DNA from: Panonychus citri
Lineage: Eukaryota; Arthropoda; Arachnida; Trombidiformes; Tetranychidae
Direction of reading: 5' to 3'
DNA: 64,000 nt
NCBI RefSeq assembly: GCF_014898815.1
Contig: NW_026515541.1
Location: forward strand, 2,480,001 to 2,544,000
Position numbers and translations under genes: made by a program. Shown here in pieces: positions 46,757 to 58,800 of this stretch (positions are counted from its first letter, which is position 1; each line of letters begins with the position of its first letter). The notes below the pieces were generated by a model. The model made no database searches. It was not told the DNA's origin and saw only the letters and a program-made list of their open reading frames with translations.

Positions 46757-49700
46757 TCAATAGAAGGCTCCAATTTCCTTGGCGATTTCCCGATGAACCA
46801 ATTTATTAACATTATTGGTGCTTCGTTCCGATGAAGTTGAAGACGAAGATGAACCTTTGGTGACACCCGAATAAAGGCCACAATTAGCGTGACCTTTGGC
46901 GATAAAGTTTTTCTTGAAAACATTTGGAAGTGGAAATGATTTGGATGAATCAATCGATTCCTTAATTTTTTCCCTTTCATTTGATTTAATTTTATGCGAT
47001 GAGGTTGATGAAGATGAATTTGTTTTAATTACACTAATGGACTGACCATTAGATTGACCATTACCATTGGATGTACCATTTGAATTACCACCGCCAGAGA
47101 AAAAGTAAGATTGAAGTGATGAGGCCAAATTTTTACTCTTACCTGAGGTCGATACTTGTGAACCTGAACGTTTACCATTACCTACTGGATCAACGGTACT
47201 GACCGATGAACCATAACCTGGAGTACGTCCAATAGGATCAAGTGACCTTCCTTGACCATTACTATTATTGGCAGAATGAGCTTCACTTAATGAGGTCATG
47301 CTTGACCCTCGACTTCTCATCAGAAACTGTGTCCAACTTTCAGATGATCTCATGTCATTTTTATCGTTCATTGAATGATCACCGATATTTGATTCATTTA
47401 GATAACCAGTTGATTGAGATCTTTTACGATTTGATTGTTTACAATTAATTGATTGATTGTTATGATTATGATTCAATTCAGGGTGATGATCATCAGAGGT
47501 AAGATAAATTGTTCCATGTGAATCCAATTTACTATTAACTTTAGGATATTGCCAATCAAGTGTAAATTCAGTGTCTTCACAATCAGCGCCAACAATTGAA
47601 GCTGAACAGATCGATTCATGATTAATTGATTGATCAGTAATATCATTTGATAATATAACATTGGTTGAATTGATTGTTGGTACAGTTGATGATGAAATTT
47701 TCGTTGATTTAATCGCTGTTGAGGGTTTAGATGGTGATGATGATTTAATTAAACCTTTACTTTGATCATTTTTCTTGGGATAAACATCAACTACAGTTGG
47801 TTTACTTTCCTCACCTGAGTAATTATCCTCATCATCTTCATCTTCATCATCATTATTATTATCAACTCTTTGTCGAAGTCTCCACCTCGATTCATCACCA
47901 CCAACACCATTTCCACCACCATTGGGATTATTTCCTGATTTTTTCACCTTATTGGAAGACATTGATTGATGGTGATTAGTGTTAAATTGATTTTGATGAT
48001 GGGAATTGTGGTGGGTGTGCTGATTGTTGTGATGACGATGATGATGATGATTGGAAAGGCTTAGATTATCACGTCTCAAATGTTCTGATCCAGTGTAGCC
48101 TTTAAAATTGGCCGGAGGGCGAATCGAAGGTATATAAATGAAGATATCTTCATTTCGGACATTTTGATCATCAATACAATCATCATTCATCATGATACTT
48201 CCGGTGGTTGTTGTAGGTGTAGATGATGAAGTCTCTTTCATCATATTACCATCTTGGTTGTTGTTGTTGTTGTTATTATTATTATTGGAGTGGGTTGAGT
48301 TAATCGGTTTGGTCTTCTCATCATTTCCAGTAGATGACCGACCCCCACTGGTCATCTCACCGCCTCCCTCTGAATCTGACCATCGACCTGAATCAGCTGC
48401 ACCACTGCTAATAGGATCACTACTGTCACTTCCTGGTCGTCCAGTTGATTTACTTCGTCGTCTACACGTAATTTTAATTCCAGATTCACTAAGTCGAGCT
48501 CTTAACAGCATCACTTCCGCTTCCAGGTCTTCCGCTTTCTCTTTCATCTGTTAAATCGTAAGAAATCAAATTGCCAAACAATTAGTTAAACGATTCACTT
48601 ATTAATTTGTCTCTTCCTCTTTTGGCACGTTCATTTAAATCACCTTGATGGTAGTTAGTTAATTAACTAATCATAATTAGCTAAACATAAATCACGATCT
48701 TCATCTCACCTTACCATTTTTAAATCACTTTCTTGTATCCTTTTAATTTATGTAAACAATATTAAGTATTAAAGTTAATCATAACTTGTTGAATTATTAT
48801 TAAATTGCTGATGCTATTAGTTAACAATCAACATGAATTATGAGTGAAATTAATAAGTTAATTAGTGAATATATTTAAATCAACTTACCTCTCTTTCAAT
48901 ATGCATCAGATTGATTTTATCCTCTTCCAATTTCTGTTAATTATAAAAGATTCAAATTTTTAACTTTAATTGTTAACAATTAGAAAGATGATTAATACTT
49001 ACGGTTAAAGCTCGTTGAAGTAAATCAATTTCATCTCTTAATTTATTTGATTCTCGGGTTAACATTTTATTTGATTTAATTAATTCACCAACGTTAATAT
49101 ATTTATCCCTCCAGGTACGAAGTTCAGACCAAATTTGATCATCAGGGGGAATTGATTTCTCTTTGATTCTCTGCAATTTAAATACACAATTAAGTCACTT
49201 ATTGAATAACAACGATAATCAAGTTAATTTTTGTTGGAAATGAAATTTCAACAGATTAAAATCTTATTGGGATATTGATTAACAATCAACTGATGAAAAA
49301 CTTAACCATCTTGATGAATGGAAACTTTTGAATGTGAAGGAGTTTTTGACTTAATTGTAAACAATTTAACTTGATTGTTATTGTGATTAACTGAACAATA
49401 ACATTCACTACCAATATATAACATGAAACCATAGATGATGATCAATAAAATATCAACAATTTGCTTCCTGATAAACTGTCAATTATTGTATCATTTTGGT
49501 TTGAACGGAAGTTAATCATTCTTAAATTGTGACGATTATGATTCCTAACGATTAAGGATGATCAAGAAAGAGATATAATCAAATCTCACTTGAGCCATTA
49601 AAATGAGCTAAAGGTAAATGATTAAAATGAAAATGATTTACTTGGTTAAGCAAATTCATTGACACTAAACGATTAACTGATTTGCGACTAAATTGTTCAC

Positions 49701-52700
49701 ACAAAATCCAAACAATCAATAATCATTTACTACCTGAAAGATTAAACTAAAAACTTTTCGGCTCTTTTTTTAGACACAAATCAAAGACATCGATTGATAT
49801 TTATACTCATCATCAGTTGACAATTAGACTTGAATTGAGGGACATTCATGTCTACACAGGTAAGAAAATCGGTCGTTACCTTTTCGAGGGAAACGAGGTC
49901 AAGTCCAGCCTCTTCCAGTTCACATTGAAGACGAACCCGTTCCGCTGGGTCGGGACATTTGGCCAGTAAACTGTTCAAAAACATTAGAACTGTACTTTCA
50001 AATCCATTGGCTGATGAACCATTTGCTGAATTAAGCACTGAGATTAACAATTTAAATCTAACTGATTCACCAAAAATTATCCTCATTGTTGAAATTGCCT
50101 CGAGCACTTTACCATCTCCTTCAGGATCGATGTTGCAAACTTTAGTCAATAACTGTCATTAGTTAATTAAAGTAAAAAAAAGACAACAATTAACATCTCT
50201 CTCAATGTTCATACGATGATTTAATAATTGTAACCGAGTGAAATTCAATATATTTATACCAATTAATTTGATTCTCACACATCAACTTGAGACATTAATT
50301 AAAAGTTATTCAATTAAGATTTCAATAATAATAATACATATAGATTAGTTAATTAGCTGATTGTGATGATTAATATATAATTAAATTAATCAGTCTATTT
50401 AAAAACAATATGATTGTGTTTTTTTTTATGTTTTCACCAAACAAAAAGTGATTTGTTAATTGTTACATTTATATTAATATATATGAAAGTGTCTCGCTAA
50501 TTATTGTATATATGGTCTAATAATTAACTAATTGTGACTTACCTCTAAAGCGATTACTCTTGATTTAGTTAAATTTGAGACGATACATGAAGCCAAAGTT
50601 AGGAGACCATTTCGATGTGATAATATCTTAACCAGGGCTTTCTATTAATTAAATTATCGAAAAAATTTAATTGTAATGATTAGTGTAATGTTTAGATAAT
50701 CAGTCTGTAATCGGATTAAATTTGATTGTAAACTTACTGAATTAGCTGTTGTTGCATATTTTAAACACAGTAGACAATCATATTCATCGGTCTGTTAGAA
50801 AACAATTAAACAATTAGCGATTTAAAATTAGTAATGGTCATCGTGAGGATTAAAACATATCTTTAATTGTTCAATCATGATTAAGATAATGAGAAATGAG
50901 TAGAATCAAATTTTGAGCAACAATTAAGGAAACTTTTTCTCGCTCTTCTCGATCATATTCATTTTAACGTTATTAATTTATCATTAGAATGAAATTAAAG
51001 TTATTTTAATAGAGAAAAGTTGGAAAATTTTCTCGAAAATTATTCTTAATTGTTATCGACTTTGATTCATCATTTCGATCATTATTCGAGTTCAATGACT
51101 GTTGAAGATATTAAACTTAGAACTTTTTTTTTGCTCGAACTGACCATTGCCCTTTTTAGTTGATGTTGTCGATCGCGATTTTTGATCATCTTGTTTTTAT
51201 TTGGTTGTTCTCTTCCCCCTGAGATGACCATTCCTGGACACTGTTGACGATTGAGGCTACTTCGAAGTAGATCAAGAAGCCATGAGATTCCATGATGAGG
51301 TTCATCGATAAACTCATCAACGAAACTGATTAAAACAAGAAGACGAAAGTAAAAGTTTGAATAAACTTTGAAAAGAATCAAAATATCAACTATCAATAGA
51401 CTTAATTACCTTCCTTGTGCAATTCTTAAATCTTCAGCTAATTTCCTGAGAAGTTCAGATAATTTGGGAGTTTCAATGGATAATCCTCCCTGATATGAGT
51501 TATCCTTTAATCCGTCCGATTCATAATTTGAATTTTCAAGTTTCTCCTTTTCAACTTGACGTTTCAGGTAAAAAATGTAATCAAATGGTGACAAAAATGG
51601 AGGTCGAGGTGTCATCTGAATGAGTTAAAATAAGTAAACAATTAACAACATAAAATCCATATTAAGTTGATGATAATCATGTCAATTGACTGATAACAAG
51701 ATTGTTATGAATTATGATCGTAATCCGATTGATAGACATCATTAAGAGGTTAAATCACAATGAGTTAGTTAATTGTTGTAACCAGAAATGTGAAAAGTTG
51801 ACAAAAAAGTTTTGGGTCAAAAGTTGAATTAATAATAATACAAACAATATTGTCACCGGGCTTTGGGTCAAGAGTCTTGATATCTCTCATCGGATGGTAA
51901 TGATGATGACCACAATTTATTATCTCTACGGGATTAATATAACAATTAACCTCCACTAATCATCTAATCACGATTCAATTAAACAATTGTTATTCAATGT
52001 CTATCATTTTATTCAATTTGTTTTCATTGTTGATGATGATGATGAAAATTATCATCATCATCAACATAATACAAATGATGATACCAAAAATAATAATATC
52101 TTCAATTACAATTAACTAAAATTTCAATTTAAAATCCTCTCGTATTGTAATTCACAATCTAAATTGTAGTTATTATTATTGTTCCCATTTTATCATTAAG
52201 GAAAAAGTTTACAATTGAAACAAGTTCTCATATTAATCACTTTGGTGTAATCACCAAGATTAGCAAAATAATTAGAATTGATTGTTATTAAGAAGAAGAA
52301 AAAAAGAAATTGAATTAACAAGAATGAGAGAAAAACTTAATTTTCGAGCAAAATTTTCAATCAGTTTCAATTAAGAAATTAATCTAAATTCACCCTGCAC
52401 TGAATCGAGTCTAGAACTTTAAATCATATTGACATTTGAATCAATTAGCTTACCTTATATGATGAATTGTATTTCAAGCAATCCATGAATATAATTGTTG
52501 ACATAATTATAATCACAATTAACAAACATTAGACTAAAATTTGAGAGACTTGAGAAACACGTTAATCCAACATTGTTGATTGTTGAGAGTTAAATATAAA
52601 CTTTTCACACAATCAGTATGATGATTACTGTGAAGAGTCAATGATTAACAAATTGTTAGATGAAGATATCAATCATTACCATCAAAATCACAACTGATTG

Positions 52701-53461
52701 TTAATGATTATATTGATTGAGAGAACGAGAAAAAAAACCAGAAATAAAGGTAAATATTATGATAGAAATTTAAACTTCCGTAGTTAATGATAATCATTGA
52801 GCCTTGATAATAACAACATTGTCGAAACAATTTACTTTGGTGTTAAAATGTGTATTCCTCTTAAATTGTCAATAGTTAATCACCTTAGTTAACAACAATG
52901 GTTTGAAACACTTAATCTGGTTCACTGATTGTTTCAATAATCAGCTATACATGTACATGTATATGTTAAAATTACAGTTATTATTTTATCATTTTACTCA
53001 ACAATCAAGTTAATCACAATGCGTATTTTGGTTACAAATGGGTTAATCATTTGCCAAAAACAATAACAAATACTGGTATTAACATTGTGATTAACTAATC
53101 ATCTTTAAATTGTTATCATATTATATTAATGACATTGACTTTTAGATGATAAACTTTCAACTTATATTTTAGGTAAATCAGTTTGTTGCAATTAACTAAT
53201 ATTACAATTTAAGTTAAAGGTTTGGCTTTGCTGTTTGTACCAACATTGAATATTTTATTGTAATGGTTTTGTAAGTTTGAGGCATGTTAATTGTTGCTGA
53301 TGATAATCAATGATCATGATCACCAACTGATTACTTTAAATCCTGATCAACAGTCAAATGGTTTAGTTAATTGTGATAATTACCTTTGATGGTTCAATCT
53401 TACGCTTCTGGCCTATTGGGGTTGGCATTGAAATTAAAATGTCTTCTTCCTTTGGTAACAT
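46757..53461 (-). CDS. GBD/FH3 (formin-type) and coiled-coil protein lacking FH2
   Basis: Exons with agreeing phase: 53384-53461, 51410-51615, 51145-51325, 50738-50791, 50543-50641, 49880-50152, 49003-49170, 48889-48933 and 46757-48547; about 964 residues. From LSELLRKLAEDLRIA through FVDEFIDEPHHGISWLLDLL, DEYDCLLCLKYATTANSKAL, LASCIVSNLTKSRVIALELL, GKVLEAISTMRIIFGESVRF and AERVRLQCELEEAGLDLVSL, the sequence follows the armadillo-like GTPase-binding/FH3 module of FMNL/DAAM formins. A coiled coil follows (SNKLRDEIDLLQRALT, EKAEDLEAEVMLLRARLSES), then about 560 residues of Ser/Asn/Gly-rich, low-complexity tail with poly-Asn and His/Asn runs. No FH1 polyproline or FH2 domain is visible. Such a protein could bind Rho GTPases or formins without nucleating actin; this is inference. 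The tail is one 1.8 kb exon. One donor (ATG/GTCAGT, 51145) is weak. Confidence 0.75.
52454..52504 (-). CDS. Alternative first exon of the GBD/FH3 gene
   Basis: An ATG at 52504 starts a 17-codon frame, MSTIIFMDCLKYNSSYK, ending in phase 0 at a good donor (AAG/GTAAGC). Like the exon at 53384-53461 (MLPKEEDILISMPTPIGQK...), it can splice to 51615 in frame. The two would be mutually exclusive N-termini from separate promoters about 1 kb apart. Confidence 0.45.
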
Positions 53462-55013
53462 TGACAATTAACCACTGAAAACGAAATGAGATTAAAACAA
53501 CAATTAGTTAATTGCGAGTTTATTAACAACTTTCCAACCAAAATTATAATCATATATTCAGATAGATCAAACTAATTGTGATGATTAAGATTGATTAGTT
53601 TATCGATTACCTTTCAAATTGTTATTATTATCAACAATTAACATGTCAATCTTATTGTGATAATCAAATTGATGAAGATTACAATTGAAATTATGATGAA
53701 ATTTACATCAACTAAATGTAACAATTAATGAGTTTATTATAACTAATTGATGCTATTAAAGGAGTGGTAAAGTAATCAACAATTTAAATCCAATGAATGA
53801 GTTTAAATTGATCAATGAATATAAATAAAAACAAAACTCAATGAGTTAATCATGATTGTTGATCACAATTACGATTCAAATTTGTAAACTAAATTAAACT
53901 TATTTAATATTTTATTTGCATTTACAAAAATCTTAATTAACCATCATCACAATCATTAGTTTTATTTCATTAACTGTTAACAATTAACTTTAATAGTACA
54001 AAATGTAATCAATATTTTTTTTTTGCAAAATTTAACATTCTGATGATTCGTGTTGATTTAAATCACAATTTAAACTCAATTTAATTTATTGATTAAATTG
54101 TAAATTCCCACGGTATCAATTATATAAATGGACAGTCATGATTTAAGCCTCTGGCATTAATTAGTTTCCAATAGTTACAATTAATAGAATCACATTTAGT
54201 TGTAATAAATGTGAAAATTAAATTTAGTCTCATCAGTATTTTAATTGTTGGTCAATCAATTTGATTGACTCATTGAAACGATATATTAATTAACTGGTAA
54301 ACAATTAACTGTTGATTCAATTTCACCTTAAACAAAAGTAAAGTTCACAATTAACATAACTAAATTAAATGTAAACTGATTAACTTGGGAAAGTTGATTA
54401 ACTCTAACTGTTAGCAATCAAAAACATTGGAGATTTAAATTGCAACAATTAACCGTTGGAACTGTTCAACTAACTAAATAAACTAATTAAATGCCTTTAA
54501 GGGTTGGAATTGAATTTAAATTGTTCAAAAAAAACTTTGTTATCTTTGGTTGTTGATTTGTATTATTTGGTAATCAACAATTTAACTGTATGAATGAAAC
54601 AACAGTAACAATTAAGATGATGAGAAACAACAATTAAACATAAACAGTTTCCCAATTAGATTTTCCCAAAGGAACCGGAAATCCTTTGACAGGACAATTA
54701 AGACACTTTCACTTTGAAATCAAGTTTCCACAATTAACCTTGAATGTATAACAATTAAGAGTTGATTCAAGTTCAACCTTAATCATCCTCATTTAAGATT
54801 AATATTTTGATAGTTAATTTGGTCCTTGTTTTACACAATTAACTAATCACTTGAAATTTGTTGAGTTGATCGATCAGCTCAAAATAGATTGTTAATTAAT
54901 TTGAATAATTAAGTTAATGAATCAAATGTAAATCACCATGATGATGATTAATAAAATCATGTTTCTATTATTAAATTAACTTTGATGATACAAAGTAAAT
55001 CAACCTAACGCCC
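53462..55013. other. Gene desert, proximal part
   Basis: AT-rich sequence upstream of the GBD/FH3 gene. No coding frame, splice-bordered exon or RNA gene is recognised. Confidence 0.5.
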
Positions 55014-55299
55014 CCGAGGGCAATTTAATCATAATTTCAGGTCATCAACAATTACGAGTTTGAAAACTATTATTATTTTTAAATTATCTTTCATATTCAG
55101 AATTAAAATCAATTTGATTTTCACCTCAACAATCAAAGTTTCTTGATTGTTAATTAATTTAAACACCAAAGTGAATTAAAATTACCGATAATATTTAGAG
55201 AAACTGTTTAATTTTTCGCGAAAAATTCAATTTAATTTACCTTCTAATCAATTTAATTGATCATCTTTTTTTTTGTTACACAATCAATAATGCCCTCGG
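55014..55299. mobile_element. Possible MITE bounded by CCGAGGGCA inverted ends
   Basis: A 9 bp perfect inverted pair, CCGAGGGCA at 55014-55022 and TGCCCTCGG at 55291-55299, encloses 268 bp of very AT-rich DNA. GC-rich nonamers like this are rare here. A third copy, TGCCCTCGG, lies at 57376-57384. No target-site duplication was found, so this is tentative. Confidence 0.3.
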
Positions 55300-55741
55300 T
55301 TATGGTTGATTAAATTATAGTTAATGAGCATCAATCATCATCGTTTTGTTGATTGTGATTAGATTAACAATCAGTAAAAGTTGATGATACTTTTCAAATT
55401 CAGATCTTAATTGTTGTGGAAACTAATAATTTACCAATTATTGTAAAGGTTGATGAACAGTCAGAAAAAAAGAAGCATCTAAAACAATTAAAACTCAGTG
55501 TTAATTGCGTGAAGTTTAATTGTCTTTTCCATGAGATTTTCCAAACATCTAATGATGCTAATTGTAAACAAGGATTTAAATTGTGATCAAAATGTTGATT
55601 ATAATGAAGAATCATTTCTCCGTAAACTCTCATGAGCCGGAGAAAGTTTCATTTAAATCATGAGATTATTAAAGACAAACAGTAGATACTAGATGACCAT
55701 TGGTCACTTTATCTAATGTCTAAGATTAAGAGGATAAGATA

Positions 55742-55749
<8 letters not shown>

Positions 55750-55816
<67 letters not shown>
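55750..55816 (+). repeat. (GA)n microsatellite
   Basis: Pure GA dinucleotide tract of about 33 units, preceded by GATAGATA. It is the longest simple repeat in the window. Confidence 0.97.
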
Positions 55817-55823
<7 letters not shown>

Positions 55824-58800
55824 AACAAAAAATTAATTCGAAAATTTTTTACTCTCTCAACAAGAATGACTTGAATGATGATTACAAATGATGAGAAGAT
55901 TAAGATTAAGATGATTAAGAATGCGATTATTTTACAATTGTCATTTGCTAATTAGAAGATAATTAATATGATGAAAGTTTCCTGTTGATTTAATTTTCAA
56001 CCTTAATTATGGTTCTTGATTCATAGACTTACCTTGATTGTTTAGCTGTGTAATGTTAACACTTAGATTTAATTGTTTACCATTAAAAGGATATTACATG
56101 TAATTTAATAGCTTAGAGACTTGATTAGTGTTTTTAATGTTGTATTGGTAAACTATTGAGAGCTTGCCAACAATTTAAAAGTTAATTAACTTAATTGAAT
56201 CTCTGTTTGTGTGGTCTAATCAATATTGTCAATATTAATTATGATTAAGGTAATAAGTGATAATAAGGTGATATAAGTTTGAAATTATTGTGACTGTGAT
56301 TGTGTTAATCAATTAATGGCAGTTGATTAATTACCTGTTGACAAATGAATTGTTAATCAATTTTAATAGTTGAATGATTGAAACAAAAAAAACAGTAAAA
56401 TCAACAGAATCATAATTGACTTGACTAATTATTCAGTTAATTAGCTTTAAATGTGTTTTACTTTTTTTTAATTGTTTAAAATTTTCTTAATTAAAAAATT
56501 GCTACCATATTTTAACAGTTTAAGATTAACGATCGTTGAGCATTTGGAGTGTGTTAATCGTTGATCACGTTGATTTACAAAGAATCACCAAGATTAACAA
56601 TCAAGTTAATTTAAACCATTAATCAACTAGCGGCATAAATCAACTCGCAATATCAGACAATCGGTTTGTAATCGTCAACAATAAACATCAATCACAATTA
56701 AGTTGATGGTAAATATATCGAGCTACCAATAAATAGATGATTATAACTATTGAAATTAAGTGTTAATCAACATGATAATTACGTACATGGTTAACAATCA
56801 ACATGAATTAATAAGATATTATTATTAACCTGATGGTCAATTGTAAATCATGTTCATTGGATATAACAGCAATTTAACACCGTCCAGTTTTAAATTGCTG
56901 GTTCTTGTAAAGTAACTTTGAATCAACAATTTGATTGTTGTTGACCACTTTGATTTAAATTGTGTTCCAATCATTTAATAGTTGGTTGTGATTATTGAAC
57001 TAACGATAAAAAAAACTGATACTAATTTTGATTTGATTTGTTTGTATTACTTTAAATTGAGATAATCAACATATTCATGATATAATTAGTTATAATGACT
57101 GGTTGATTAGTTTGACCTTTAATTAAAAACTTTAATAATGACTGACAATCAGAAAAACTCCATAATCAAGCAATTAAATCAATGTCGTTAACTCAATTAC
57201 AGATCATTCAAATATAATGTCAACTTATTGATATTCACTAAATGGTCCAATCACAATTTACACAAGAATAACATTTAAACGATAATAATAGTAATCAAAA
57301 GATGATGAAACAATTAGGATTTTATGACGACCAATTAATTTAGAGTAAGAAAAATAACCAAAAGAACCGGACAAATGCCCTCGGAATCAATTTAATTGAC
57401 AAAAAGTCTTCTAGTGAATTTTAATTCACTACACAACAATTAAGCTACTCTGGTTTCTTTACTTTTTTGAATATTATCTCTATTGAAAGCTCCTAACGAA
57501 AGCGATATTCATAAAGATGACAAAGTTTTCATATTTATAACTTTTTCTTCAGCTTTATGAAAGGATAGACTTCGATAATGATAAAGTCACAAACATCGAA
57601 AATGTCTTAATAAACTCGATCGTTAATTGCTCCAGTAGTTATGTAAGGGATTAACTCGTTGCCTAGATTATCAATTATTCAAGTTCAGTTCATGATTGTT
57701 TCTTGTTTTCTTGCGTTTGTATTGGTCTATCAAGTACAGAAATGGTTACTGTTTGTTTCTTGTCTCTTTACGTCCGAAAAATTTGCAGAAACTTTTTAGA
57801 CTTTTTTGGTCTTCGTCCTCAACTTCAAATACTTATATGGTTGATATTTACTGTAGATTAGATTTCTTGATTAGCTTTTAATCCAACAATTAGATTTAAT
57901 TACTAAAAGGGCAAGTTAATTTGTTGATTATTTAAGATCAAGTTTACTTGACCTTAAAAAATCAATGGTTTCAGCTAAATAGAGTCTAAAATCACACCTT
58001 AATCTAGATTCATATTCATTGAGATTGAAAGGATAAGTTGGTAACTTAATCATCTTCATTAATGGAGGAGGAAGACAAGAAGAAGATCATCTTAATACAT
58101 AACTAATAAGCCTCACCTATTTGGATGAATATCCAGTGAACAGGTAACTATATATTTAAGACGAAGGATAAAAGTTATCAAGGTGATTATGAATTCTGAT
58201 TAATCTATTATTCAGAACTGAGGGTGGATTAAAGAGATTAGAATTATGAGAGAGAGAAAATAAAAACTCTATTATTTTTGCTCTTCTTACCTTTGAGCAT
58301 TTTCATCATTATCATCTTAATACCTCAAAGAGGATGGTTGAAACAATTAGATTACTAATAGACGATGATTAAGGTTCGGTCAATATTAATATCGCTTATT
58401 TCATTTGGGTTCTGACCTTTGAAGGGTAAGTCTAAAGCCTTAACTTATAAATAACTTGATTAGATCACAATTAGACTGATTATCATCGTTAATATGATAA
58501 AATTGGACACTAATTTTACCTGAACAACCTAACAATTAATATTTCATTTTGTTTCAATTTTTTCAACAGTTAATTGTTGCATTTTGATTCAGTTTGGTCG
58601 CTAATCAATGATCATTATCTTGTGATTTTGATTGTGGTTACAAGTGAATGATAATTGTTTCTTGTTTATGATTAGTGATTAATGAACTTCATAGTGTTTT
58701 TATCAATCATTTGTAACAAAATGTTTTTGATTATTACTAATGAAATAATCAATTAAACTGAAACTAATTACTATTGATAATTGTATTATTATTTAGCTGA

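Noticed and set aside
48192..48554. 120-residue plus-strand Leu/Pro-rich ORF
   Set aside because: It is the antisense shadow of the low-complexity exon of the GBD/FH3 gene.
48715..48739. Possible 25 nt micro-exon in the GBD/FH3 gene encoding IQESDLKM in one frame
   Set aside because: The peptide suits the coiled coil, but 25 nt is not a multiple of three and both neighbouring junctions are phase 0, so inclusion would break the long last exon.
57440..57881. Less AT-rich patch with a 61-residue ORF in the distal desert
   Set aside because: It could be a decayed gene, but no frame carries a recognisable domain and no splice pattern was found.
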